From a bacterium 336/3 (lineage in GTDB: Bacteria > Bacteroidota > Bacteroidia > Cytophagales > Thermonemataceae), in NCBI GenBank assembly GCA_001281695.1, contig LJIE01000001.1, positions 2,370,586 through 2,434,585 on the forward strand: a DNA stretch of 64,000 nucleotides. Direction: 5' to 3'. The notes under the pieces were generated by a model. That model was given only the letters and a program-made list of their open reading frames with translations, had not been told where the DNA came from and did not search any database. Of the stretch, positions 50,870 to 59,153 are shown piece after piece (the first letter of the stretch is position 1; every line of letters begins with the position of its first letter). Both the position numbers and the translations under genes were made by a program.

Positions 50870-52035
50870 TGCTTGATTTACCCAAAATCCCCTTGAGTCA
50901 AGGTAGTTTGATAGAAGTGTATCAGCCTGATATTGATTTCTTTATCCAAAAACTACAGAAAAGAGAATATTTTGCTTTTACAAGACAATTGCATGGACTC
51001 TGGGATTCTGTCATTGGGGCATGGATTTTAGATGCAAGTTTGCGAAAAATAGAATTAGAAGATGAAAATTATCTTTGGAAACTGGCTCAAACCATGTCAA
51101 AGGGTAAAGAAGCCATAGAAGGACTTTATTATCCTCCAAAACTTTATATGGAATTGCTTCAAATTCTGAAAAATTTAGAACAAACACCTGAAAACTTCTT
51201 TTTTGGAATAGGAGATACCTATTTTTATCCTGAACAAACACCACCATACCATTACAATCATTATACTTTGCCTTTTAAATGTTCTTTTAAATACTTACCA
51301 ACATCTAATCAATTGAAATTCTATAAGTTAAGATTTGGGGACAGGCAAGAAGTGATGCAATATATTTTACCTAAAAATAAAACGTTTTTTGATGGGTTGA
51401 TTTGGAAACGATACACTTACTATAATCAAATTCAAGCTTTTTTTGAGGCTTTGAAGGAATTTCAGGTAATAGGCATAGCCCCCAAACACTATCATAATTT
51501 TGGAGAATTGGTAAAAATACCTGATTACACACATGTAGCCATTCATCATAACAAAGCCTCAGAGAATAGAGAGGAATTATTGGAGTATATTGTGGGTTTG
51601 CATGCTCAAAAAAAGAAGTTTGGAAAGCCCTGCTTATACTTTTTTGTGGCAGGTTCTTTGAGTGTATGGTTGGTGTATCATCTTCAAAAACGAATTCCAG
51701 ATGCCTTTTTAGTAGATATAGGTCAGGCTTTCAATTATTTGTACGATTCTAAAGAAGGACTTTTGCATAGAGAGTTTGGCTTGAGCCATCAAAACGACCA
51801 CAAACGAAAATCTGTGGATTCAAAAAAATGGTATGGAACGAAAGATTTAGGGTGTAAAATGCAAATTATTGATAATCAGGTTGTTTTTTCTTTTAAAGAC
51901 CATTTTTGGATGAATCTGCCTGAGAAAATATTGTTGCTAGTTCAAGAAAGGCTTATTAGACGAAAATTAATAGATTTTCGATATCAATTAAAACATAAAT
52001 TGATTAAAAGTCTGTTTGAAACAAAAAATACATAA
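50869..52035 (+). CDS. unknown protein, possible divergent GT-D-fold glycosyltransferase
   Basis: A 388-residue cytosolic protein starting at a GTG that shares its G with the TAG stop of the aminotransferase gene. The region about 198-300 (VIGIAPKHYHNFG, KPCLYFFVAGSLSVWLVYHL, DAFLVDIGQAFNYLYD) resembles the nucleotide-sugar half of GT-D (DUF1792) glycosyltransferases. However, the RFGDGE motif is not visible, and FTRQLHGLWDSV occupies the matching N-terminal place. Fold and role are tentative, supported by sugar-type neighbours. It is the last gene of the cassette and ends in a terminator. Confidence 0.6.
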   Translation: MLDLPKIPLSQGSLIEVYQPDIDFFIQKLQKREYFAFTRQLHGLWDSVIGAWILDASLRKIELEDENYLWKLAQTMSKGKEAIEGLYYPPKLYMELLQILKNLEQTPENFFFGIGDTYFYPEQTPPYHYNHYTLPFKCSFKYLPTSNQLKFYKLRFGDRQEVMQYILPKNKTFFDGLIWKRYTYYNQIQAFFEALKEFQVIGIAPKHYHNFGELVKIPDYTHVAIHHNKASENREELLEYIVGLHAQKKKFGKPCLYFFVAGSLSVWLVYHLQKRIPDAFLVDIGQAFNYLYDSKEGLLHREFGLSHQNDHKRKSVDSKKWYGTKDLGCKMQIIDNQVVFSFKDHFWMNLPEKILLLVQERLIRRKLIDFRYQLKHKLIKSLFETKNT

Positions 52036-52039
52036 AAAC

Positions 52040-52066
52040 AAAAAGCCTCATAATGAGGCTTTTTTA
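52040..52066. terminator. bidirectional terminator
   Basis: The palindrome AAAGCCTCAT-A-ATGAGGCTTT has A and T runs and closes the four-gene cassette against the convergent ferredoxin gene. Confidence 0.9.
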
Positions 52067-52085
52067 ATAAATACATTAGAAAGCA

Positions 52086-52352
52086 TTATTTCTCTAGAAG
52101 ATTTTTGGTTACTTGTTTGAACAGTTTATCATCAAAATCTGTAAACCAAAGGTTTGTAGGTTGTAAACACATCACAGGAGCTTGTTTGCATCTACCTGTA
52201 CACTCTATTTTCAAAATCTCAACATCGTGGTGTTTGCCTTCATGTTTTAAGACATCTTTCAGATGTTTGTAATGATCTTTGTTGTATTTTTTACATTTAC
52301 TGCCCATACACATACACACTACCTGAGCAGGAAAATCATGTTTTTTACCCAT
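52086..52352 (-). CDS. thioredoxin-like [2Fe-2S] ferredoxin
   Basis: An 88-residue protein with Cys13, Cys15, Cys20, Cys51, Cys55 and Cys62. The CMCMGSKC and ECTGRCKQAPVMC motifs match small stand-alone (2Fe-2S) ferredoxins of the thioredoxin-like fold (NuoE C-terminal type). It probably carries electrons in the cytosol; the partner is unknown. The His/Lys-rich middle (KHEGKHHD) is notable. It is monocistronic by spacing. Confidence 0.85.
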   Translation of the reverse strand: MGKKHDFPAQVVCMCMGSKCKKYNKDHYKHLKDVLKHEGKHHDVEILKIECTGRCKQAPVMCLQPTNLWFTDFDDKLFKQVTKNLLEK

Positions 52353-52422
52353 TTTTGATTAAAAATAATGTAAGAAAATCTATAAGGTTTAAAACTGTTT
52401 ATCAACTAATTATAGAATAAAT

Positions 52423-52770
52423 TTATTCACAAACAATATTGTATTCATGCAAAATGCTATTGAGTTCAAGCATAGCTTTTGCTCCAGCCAAAAGTTCTTG
52501 TAAATGATATACTTCACAGACATTGAGTGTATAAAGTTTATCAGTTTGAGGTAAATAAATCAGTTCCAAATCAAATTCTTTTTCGATGCGTTCAAGCATG
52601 ACTTGCAAATTGATTTGATTGATCACCTTTTTGAAGTCTATAAACTGTTTTACATTGAAACGAGCAGTTGTACCTGCAAATTCAATCATAAAACTGTTGG
52701 TTATATCACACTGATAAATAGAGCCTTTTGCAGTAGAAAATACTTCCGTTAGAGCCAATTCTTTTACCAT
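52423..52770 (-). CDS. DUF6686-like small protein, unknown
   Basis: A 115-residue cytosolic protein. YQCDITNSFMIEFAGTTARFNVKQFIDF fits my recollection of DUF6686 proteins of Bacteroidota, which have a central GTT and a following helix. The start at 52770 is preferred to an upstream in-frame codon at 52800, because a perfect promoter -7 box overlaps that codon. Function is unknown. The 180-base gap upstream holds only this promoter and AT-rich sequence. Confidence 0.5.
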   Translation of the reverse strand: MVKELALTEVFSTAKGSIYQCDITNSFMIEFAGTTARFNVKQFIDFKKVINQINLQVMLERIEKEFDLELIYLPQTDKLYTLNVCEVYHLQELLAGAKAMLELNSILHEYNIVCE

Positions 52771-52797
52771 ATTTATAGAGCCTAAATAAAATTTAAG

Positions 52798-52805
52798 CAA
52801 ATATA
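52798..52805 (-). promoter_or_regulatory. -7 box of the DUF6686-like gene
   Basis: The minus strand reads TATATTTG (52805-52798), a perfect TAnnTTTG. The predicted transcription start of about 52791 supports translation from 52770. Confidence 0.5.
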
Positions 52806-52951
52806 AGTTTTTATTTAGAATAAATCCAAATTAAAAGAAGGATTTTATAATCTTGACTTTAAATTAAATTGATATTCAGTTGATTTGAGAAATATCTTGT
52901 ATTGTTTTATTATGATTTCTTAAAAAGTTATATAAATAAATGTAATATATT

Positions 52952-53512
52952 TTAAGATAAGGCTTTGATACATAATTCTCTAATCTGCCAAATTTCCTCC
53001 AAAGAATATTTAATATCATCATGATCTTTTAACCAATTCTTTATATAATTCTTATGTGCATCTATTTTAAAATCAGATATTTGATAAGGAGTTATAGGGT
53101 ATTGTATTAATAAGCTTTCTTCAAAATCTAACTCTTGTGTGGTGGGGAAAGTGAAATCATAAATCTTTTGTTTATAAAATAGATAATTGTGGGCTTCAGG
53201 AATATATTGAAGATTATATTTTTGTAAAATGGGGGATATTTTATGAGCATTATAATGATTCAATTTAAAAATACCCAACATTAAATCTAACTCTTCAAAA
53301 TTATTTTCATCTGCTAAAAGCTTCAAAATAGCATGTTTGGTGCTACAAGTACCACATTTTTCTTGGAAAACAAATTTTAAATCGACTTTAGATGAATTTC
53401 TTCGATAAGGTAAAGAAGCAATCCAATTACCTGCATCTTTAAAACTAGTAATCCCTAAATTCAAAAATATAGTAGAAATTTCGCCTTTAGGGTAAATTGA
53501 AAAGTCTAACAT
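52952..53512 (-). CDS. unknown protein with CGTCSTKH motif
   Basis: A 186-residue protein. Residues 53-60 read CGTCSTKH, followed by a helix AILKLLADENN. This looks like the Cys-helix start of transglutaminase-like cysteine proteins, though no His/Asp partners can be assigned. The ATG at 53512 is preferred to a TTG at 53539 inside the upstream gene. It follows the rhodanese gene closely and is probably co-transcribed. Function is unknown. Confidence 0.55.
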   Translation of the reverse strand: MLDFSIYPKGEISTIFLNLGITSFKDAGNWIASLPYRRNSSKVDLKFVFQEKCGTCSTKHAILKLLADENNFEELDLMLGIFKLNHYNAHKISPILQKYNLQYIPEAHNYLFYKQKIYDFTFPTTQELDFEESLLIQYPITPYQISDFKIDAHKNYIKNWLKDHDDIKYSLEEIWQIRELCIKALS

Positions 53513-53531
53513 ACATGTCTTAAAATAGTTG

Positions 53532-54047
53532 TTATACAATTACTTTTTTGCCTTTATTCCATGGAAGCATGGCGATTCCCATTCTCATATAACATTTATT
53601 CAAGAGAGATGTAATCGTAAAACCAAGACATAAAATAATAGGAATAACTATAAAATAAATGGAAACATAATGATAACCAACCAAAAATATCCCCAATAAA
53701 ATACCTATGACAAACCTAAATTGCCTATCAACACTCCAACCTCCTGTATTATAGGTTTCTGTGATAGAAACAGACTCCATTTGTTCTTCCAAGATATATA
53801 AATTTTGAAATCCTTGAGCTTCTAATTTTTTTAATATTTGATTGGCTCTATTACCACTTTGACAAACTAAATATATATTTTTAGTTTTATAGGGCTCATA
53901 ATCTGCAACATTAAATTTTGAGGAGGGGATATTGATAGCATTAGCAATATGATAGTTTCTAAACTCGGCGGGTTCTCGTACATCTATAATAATAGCATTT
54001 CCTGAAGACACTTGCTCAATAGCCTCTGTGTTTTTGATAGTTGTCAT
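53532..54047 (-). CDS. rhodanese domain fused to DUF2892-type membrane tail (YgaP-like)
   Basis: A 171-residue protein with a rhodanese domain at about 1-95, the active Cys62 in YLVCQSGNRA, and two C-terminal membrane helices at about 109-147 ending in a basic tail. This matches YgaP-like inner-membrane rhodaneses, which move sulfane sulfur at the membrane. A hairpin with a Fur-box-like core lies just upstream of the start and may control the gene. The next gene on the strand starts 19 bases later. Confidence 0.85.
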   Translation of the reverse strand: MTTIKNTEAIEQVSSGNAIIIDVREPAEFRNYHIANAINIPSSKFNVADYEPYKTKNIYLVCQSGNRANQILKKLEAQGFQNLYILEEQMESVSITETYNTGGWSVDRQFRFVIGILLGIFLVGYHYVSIYFIVIPIILCLGFTITSLLNKCYMRMGIAMLPWNKGKKVIV

Positions 54048-54060
54048 GTGATATTATTTT

Positions 54061-54096
54061 AAATTAGAAAAATGATAATCATGAGTTTTCTAATTT
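54061..54096. promoter_or_regulatory. inverted repeat with Fur-box-like core
   Basis: The perfect 11-base arms AAATTAGAAAA and TTTTCTAATTT enclose a 14-base loop, ATGATAATCATGAG. The core (54071-54082) matches 12 consecutive bases of the Fur box consensus GATAATGATAATCATTATC, and 14 of 19 overall. It ends 14 bases from the rhodanese ATG. Confidence 0.4.
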
Positions 54097-54152
54097 TAGG
54101 GTGCTTTAAAAAAAATAATTTATATGTTTGTTTTCATAAAAACAGATATATT

Positions 54153-54815
54153 TTATTTGACCACTCGATAAATTTTTATTCTTTGAGTACAACAATGAAA
54201 ATTAATAACATATAACTCCTTTTGTTTGTTGTTATCTAAATCGTATTCAAAAAATAGGAGATTGCCAATATTTTTAAAATACAAAGAAGATTTTTCATTT
54301 ACAATTTTTAAAGGATTCCGACCTGTGTCATCACAGCCGAAATGAGTTCTATAAACTTGTATTTTTCCAAAAGTAGAATTAAAATTCATAATATCAGGGT
54401 CATAAATAAATTTAATACCTCCTTGACCATCAGGTACACCTTCTCTATTTACTCTAAATTCACGAGCAGAAGTTTCCTTTTTATAAAAGCTTCGTGGTAA
54501 ATGCTGATAAATATACACGTTATCTGTCTTTATTACAAAATTCCAAAGTTGTGAAACAAGAGTTATAGAAGAATCTTTATTGACATAAACTTTGGGATTA
54601 CAAATTTGGTCTCCCTTTATTTGAAACCCTTCAAGTTTACACTTTTTACTATCAAAAACATTATACACTTTCCATTTGCTTTTATTGATGATAGAAGTAT
54701 CATTTTCTAATAAAATTGGTTTAAAAGTACCTAAAAATGTACAATCTCGTTTGATAGGCTCTTGACTATACACTGAAAACGCAATGATCCATAAAAGTAA
54801 AATAAACCCTTTCAT
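54153..54815 (-). CDS. secreted protein, unknown
   Basis: A 220-residue protein with a signal peptide cleaved near VYSQ. The mature part is beta-rich with about seven Cys and a C-terminal DLDNNKQKELYVINFHCC segment that resembles a Ca-type or FG-GAP-like fragment. It starts three bases after the stop of the rluE gene upstream, so it shares its transcript. The family is not recognised. Confidence 0.6.
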   Translation of the reverse strand: MKGFILLLWIIAFSVYSQEPIKRDCTFLGTFKPILLENDTSIINKSKWKVYNVFDSKKCKLEGFQIKGDQICNPKVYVNKDSSITLVSQLWNFVIKTDNVYIYQHLPRSFYKKETSAREFRVNREGVPDGQGGIKFIYDPDIMNFNSTFGKIQVYRTHFGCDDTGRNPLKIVNEKSSLYFKNIGNLLFFEYDLDNNKQKELYVINFHCCTQRIKIYRVVK

Positions 54816-54818
54816 ATA

Positions 54819-55403
54819 CTACAACATCAAGGTTTTATATACAAAATCTCTATCAAGCTCTTTCACATCACCTACTTGCATATCATCCAAATGGATATTC
54901 TGAATACTATAACGAACTAACCTGAGTGTTGGAAATCCCACAAAGGCTGTCATTTTACGAACTTGGTGTTTTTTGCCTTCTACAATTGAAAGACTCAGCC
55001 ACGAAGTAGGAATATTCTTCCGAAAACGAATAGGAGGGTCTCGTTCAGGTAAATTGGGTTCTTGCTCAAAAATAGATGCTTTGGCTGGTAACGTTTGGTA
55101 TTCTTTGCCATCAATTTTTATTTTTACACCTTTTTCAAGAATTTTGATAGCTTCTGGCGTAATTTGTCCCTCTACTTGTACCCAATATGTCTTGGTATGC
55201 TTAAAAGCAGGATTTAAGAGCTTATGATTGATTTTAGTATCATTGGTAAGCAATAAAAGTCCTTCACTATCAATATCCAAACGCCCCACAGGATACACAT
55301 CTTTTGGAAAATCGTAGAGAGAGGCAAGCGTTGGGCGTTCCAAATCGTCTGTAAACTGATTCAGAACGCCATAAGGTTTGTATATAATAAAATAACGAAA
55401 CAA
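54819..55403 (-). CDS. rluE: 23S rRNA pseudouridine synthase RluE
   Basis: A 194-residue RsuA/RluE-type synthase that makes one pseudouridine in 23S rRNA. Motifs are FIIYKPYGVLNQFTDD, GRLDIDSEGLLLLTND with catalytic Asp43, and PPIRFRKNIPTSWLSL with GKKHQVRKMTAFVG, which align well with E. coli RluE. It lacks the S4 domain, as expected for RluE. The frame begins after a TAG with no ATG; a TTG at 55403 gives MFRYFIIYKP, which fits the family. Start codon assignment is therefore unusual. Confidence 0.92.
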   Translation of the reverse strand: MFRYFIIYKPYGVLNQFTDDLERPTLASLYDFPKDVYPVGRLDIDSEGLLLLTNDTKINHKLLNPAFKHTKTYWVQVEGQITPEAIKILEKGVKIKIDGKEYQTLPAKASIFEQEPNLPERDPPIRFRKNIPTSWLSLSIVEGKKHQVRKMTAFVGFPTLRLVRYSIQNIHLDDMQVGDVKELDRDFVYKTLML

Positions 55404-55489
55404 AATAATGCTAAATGTTTAAACTGTTAATGCTAAATTTACTCTGCTTTAAATCTCTCTTCTTTTCTTTAAAATCTCATATCTAAAAA

Positions 55490-56971
55490 CTATTCTACTA
55501 CAACAGGGTAGGTCATTGTCCAGATTCGGTTTAAATCTTTACTTTCTTTCACTTCTAACCATACAATATAATTACCTTTTTTAGAAGGCGTTTTAATGGG
55601 TAAATCTGTTTTTAAGCCTTTGGCCATTGCCAAAACTTCTTTTTTGCCATCAGAAAGAACCCTTTCACCTGTTTGGGCATCTACAAAACTATAACGATAA
55701 TTGACAACATTGCCCAAATTCTTTTTCTCAGAAAGTGATAATACATAATTCTGATTTACTTTAAGAGTACCTACATTTTTACCTGCCATCAGAAATTCTA
55801 TTTTGCCCACTGTTATTTCAAAAGTAGATTTGGTATTTATCCCATTACCCAGCACAGAAGTGCTAGTCCTAATATTGTTTGACTTTGCTGTTTTCTCTGC
55901 CATTGTAAAAGGCATATTCACCAGAATTTCAGCATTGCTGAGCTTATCATAAAAACGGGCTTTTAATAACAAATCGCTATTTGCTTCAGATTTAGGAAAG
56001 CTAAGCGTAATTTTTAAATTATTAAGCATTTCTTGTTCCAATGGACCTATTTCTTTAAATAAGTCTTCTGCTTCACCTAGAGAGGTATTACCCTGATACA
56101 CACTGAAACCAACACCCACATGAGCATCTGTATTATTTAAGTTAAAACCTCTGGGTTTATCTACTTTTAAAACAAAATCTTCATCGTAACCAAAAATGGA
56201 ACTTGTTACAAAGCCACCACTTTTAGGAGTAATCTCATATTTCTCATATGTAAGCCCTTTCGAAATAAAAATAGCTCCTGTAAATGGGTCTACCTGTACA
56301 TCACTGATAGCTACTGGGCTATTATCTTTTTCTTTTACTTTGGGTTTAGCCCAATCACATTGCATCATTTCGTAAGCTTCAGATTTAGCATTCTCAAGAC
56401 CCATTTCATAGGCTTTCTGATAATCAGGACAACCTTTTTCTTTATTGCCTAATTTGTTGTACATGTAGCCTCTATCAAAATAAAGTTGTTTGTTTTTATT
56501 GTTGATAGCAATAGCCTTATCATAATCATCAATCGCTTCTTGATACTTGTTTAAATTCATGTAAGTATCTGCTCTGTATTGAAATAAAGTGTCATTCTTT
56601 TTAGAAGTTTCCAAATCAATCGCTTTTGTGTAATCAGGCAGACTTTTATCGTATAATTTTGCATTATAATAAGCATCTCCACGCTTTTTGAAATATCTCC
56701 ATTGTTTAGCATCTAATTTGATGGCTTGGTCTAAAGACTCTATGGCTTCTGTATGTTTACTGAGCTCTACCAAGCAATAGCCTTTGAGATAGTAGTTTTG
56801 AGCAATTTTTGGCTTAAATTTAATTGCCTTTTCAAGGAGAGGAGCAGCCTCTCTATAATCTTTTTCTTTCATTTTTGTTTGAGCCATGCTCAAGGCTTCT
56901 TTATAATTTTTTTGAGCAAAAAGTGGCAATTGAATAAATATTAGAGCCACTATCCATGTTTTTTTCATCAT
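55490..56971 (-). CDS. secreted TPR protein, unknown
   Basis: A 493-residue protein with a signal peptide (ends PLFAQ). Five or so tetratricopeptide repeats follow (about 22-205: YREAAPLLEKAIKFKPK, YQEAIDDYDKAIAINNKNK, CPDYQKAYEMGLENA). A C-terminal beta-rich half (about 220-490) includes a likely ligand or beta-sandwich domain (PSKKGNYIVWLEVKESKDL). It is probably periplasmic or outer-membrane-associated. The domain order matches many Bacteroidota TPR proteins of unknown function. It is monocistronic; the gap to rluE holds no clear terminator. Confidence 0.75.
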   Translation of the reverse strand: MMKKTWIVALIFIQLPLFAQKNYKEALSMAQTKMKEKDYREAAPLLEKAIKFKPKIAQNYYLKGYCLVELSKHTEAIESLDQAIKLDAKQWRYFKKRGDAYYNAKLYDKSLPDYTKAIDLETSKKNDTLFQYRADTYMNLNKYQEAIDDYDKAIAINNKNKQLYFDRGYMYNKLGNKEKGCPDYQKAYEMGLENAKSEAYEMMQCDWAKPKVKEKDNSPVAISDVQVDPFTGAIFISKGLTYEKYEITPKSGGFVTSSIFGYDEDFVLKVDKPRGFNLNNTDAHVGVGFSVYQGNTSLGEAEDLFKEIGPLEQEMLNNLKITLSFPKSEANSDLLLKARFYDKLSNAEILVNMPFTMAEKTAKSNNIRTSTSVLGNGINTKSTFEITVGKIEFLMAGKNVGTLKVNQNYVLSLSEKKNLGNVVNYRYSFVDAQTGERVLSDGKKEVLAMAKGLKTDLPIKTPSKKGNYIVWLEVKESKDLNRIWTMTYPVVVE

Positions 56972-57058
56972 TGTATATTTGGAAGTTTAGAATAAATTTC
57001 ATGAACTTCAATAAAATTAGTTTTGCTTAGATTTTTGTATAAGTAAGGAGTATTGAAA

Positions 57059-57502
57059 TTAAACGCTTTTTAATATTTTTTCTTCCGATTCGGTAAGTTT
57101 ACCAGACTCGAACATGAAATCAATCATAGCTTTCTTAAATTCTTTGTCAAAATTGCTGTTGGGTAATAATTCTAAAATACTTTTTTTGTCTTTCTGTAAA
57201 TGTAAAGCATAACTCATGATAGAAGGTACGCCACATTCTATGGTGAAACGTAAAAAAATAACTTCTAAATTATCAGGCTCTAACTCTAACGCTTTATCAA
57301 AAAGCTTGCTACATTCCCAAAAATAAGCAAGTTTCATGGCTGGAAAAAAAGCATAATTACCTTTAAGAGCCTGAAAGCCTGCTTTATATGCCAAAAGAAC
57401 AGCACTTTCTTCTTTTTCTTGAGCTATCAGCTCTTCTAATACTTTTAGTTTAGACTCTTGTTTGGAGGCATCAGAATATGCCTTGCGAAATGCTTTGTTC
57501 AT
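57059..57502 (-). CDS. TPR-like helical protein, unknown
   Basis: A 147-residue, mostly helical cytosolic protein (AVLLAYKAGFQALKGNYAFF, LFDKALELEPDNLEVIFLRF). It looks like one and a half TPR units plus caps. No signal or catalytic motif is visible. It is divergent from the next gene, about 97 bases away. I recall similar short proteins in Bacteroidota but no function. Confidence 0.65.
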   Translation of the reverse strand: MNKAFRKAYSDASKQESKLKVLEELIAQEKEESAVLLAYKAGFQALKGNYAFFPAMKLAYFWECSKLFDKALELEPDNLEVIFLRFTIECGVPSIMSYALHLQKDKKSILELLPNSNFDKEFKKAMIDFMFESGKLTESEEKILKSV

Positions 57503-57599
57503 TACAAAATGATTGATTGAGTAATCAAGATGATTAAAAAATTTGGTAAATCAAGAAAGATTTTGAAAATTTAGAGAAAAAATTACCTGACACCCTATC

Positions 57600-59075
57600 A
57601 TGGAAACCATTACACTCAAAGAAAATGCTCTTTTATTAGAAAAACACATTGAAAAGGTAAAAGGGCAATTTACCCTCAATGATGCTGCTGCCATCACAGG
57701 TGTAGCTGTAGAACAAGCCAGAGAGAGCCTCAACGAACTGATGAGCAAGTACATCTGCCATCTGCAAGTCAGTGAAAATGGAGACTTGATTTACGATTTT
57801 GGCTCAAGCCCTACACGCAGAGGCGAAAAAAGTTTTGCAGAAATCTTAGATGGTATTAAAAATTGGCTTTGGAAGGCTTTTAAAATATTTTTTAAAGCTT
57901 GGATTACAGTTACTTTGGTTGTGTACTTTGTCATATTTGTCCTTTTACTCATAGCCATTATTATTGGTCTGACTGCCGCAAATAAAGATGATGACAGGAA
58001 AAGTAGTGGAGGTGGGGCTATGTTTAGGCTCATTGGAGATGTTTTTTATGCGATTTTTCGCTGGAATACCATTACAGGAGGTACTTATTACCAAAAAGAC
58101 CAATATGGACAGCCTTATAAACATTACAAACCTATAGAATCTCAGATATTTAAAACAAACTCTACAGACCCCAAAGCCAAGAAGAATTTTATTTCGGCTG
58201 TTTACGACTTTGTTTTTGGTCCTCCTCGTGTGGAAATAGAACCCTTCGAGAATCAGAAGGAAGTAGCTGCTTATGCTCGCCAAAATAAAGGTGTAATGAT
58301 TCTTCCTGAATTTAAGGCTCTTGCAGGTTGGAACAATGATGAAGCCCAAGAATTTATGACAGATTGTATAGGCAGATTCAATGGTTCGGCTGAAATAAGC
58401 CCCAATGCTGTTTTGTATGCAGATTTTTATGATCTGACTCGTAGTAAAACCCAAGCCCAAGATGGTAAAATAGAATGGTATTGGAACGAATATGAACCCG
58501 AATACGAACTTACAGGAAATACAACAGGCAAAAATGCAGGTGTGATAGCCATGAATGCATTCAACCTTATTTTTGCATCTCTTTGTTTGGTAGATGGAAT
58601 AGATACTATTTACAATGGAAAGGTTGGACTTTTTACAGAAATGATAGAGCCTTATGTTGTGTTGTATGGTTTGGGAGTTGTTCCCTTCTTGTTTTCTACT
58701 ATTTTCTTTTTAGTACCTGTTTTGCGTTATTTTAGCCTTATCCCCAAACGTAACAAAAGAAGACTCAATAACATCAAAAAACGCCTTGTAAAAGTCATTT
58801 ATCAGCAGGGTGTAAGTAAAGATTTATCTTTGGATGAAATAGTTTCACAAGTAAATCAAGGAGATGTAGAGAAACTTTCTAAACCCGAAGTACAATCTAT
58901 GATGAGTAAACTTATTATTGACTGGGGAGGAGAGGCTATCCCACAAGATGACGGAACAGTTCGTTATCAGTTTATCCAGCTTCGTGAGGAACTCCAAGAA
59001 ATCCGAAATATCAGAGCCACCAGAGATGGGAAATCTGATTTAGGTAATATTTATATGGATACTGGGAAACTGTAA
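57600..59075 (+). CDS. membrane protein with N-terminal winged-helix-like domain, unknown
   Basis: A 491-residue protein. Residues 1-66 resemble a winged helix (FTLNDAAAITGVAVEQARESLNELMSKYICHLQVSENGDLIYDFG). Then come one or two membrane helices (about 100-125), a large soluble part (130-310), two more helices (about 315-335 and 352-380), and a basic C-terminal domain with a second winged-helix-like stretch (LSLDEIVSQVNQGDVEKLSKPEVQSMMS). The architecture could couple a membrane signal to DNA or protein binding, but no family is recognised. It is a single gene. Confidence 0.6.
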   Translation: METITLKENALLLEKHIEKVKGQFTLNDAAAITGVAVEQARESLNELMSKYICHLQVSENGDLIYDFGSSPTRRGEKSFAEILDGIKNWLWKAFKIFFKAWITVTLVVYFVIFVLLLIAIIIGLTAANKDDDRKSSGGGAMFRLIGDVFYAIFRWNTITGGTYYQKDQYGQPYKHYKPIESQIFKTNSTDPKAKKNFISAVYDFVFGPPRVEIEPFENQKEVAAYARQNKGVMILPEFKALAGWNNDEAQEFMTDCIGRFNGSAEISPNAVLYADFYDLTRSKTQAQDGKIEWYWNEYEPEYELTGNTTGKNAGVIAMNAFNLIFASLCLVDGIDTIYNGKVGLFTEMIEPYVVLYGLGVVPFLFSTIFFLVPVLRYFSLIPKRNKRRLNNIKKRLVKVIYQQGVSKDLSLDEIVSQVNQGDVEKLSKPEVQSMMSKLIIDWGGEAIPQDDGTVRYQFIQLREELQEIRNIRATRDGKSDLGNIYMDTGKL

Positions 59076-59153
59076 AAAAAACAAAAAAATACAAGGTTTT
59101 TACGTTTTAAAATGCTATATTTCTGATATGTCAAACTTAAAACATAAAAGCGT

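Noticed and set aside
53513-53539. TTG start of the CGTCSTKH protein within the rhodanese gene
   Set aside because: A normal ATG follows at 53512 and the intervening residues look like read-through of the upstream gene end.
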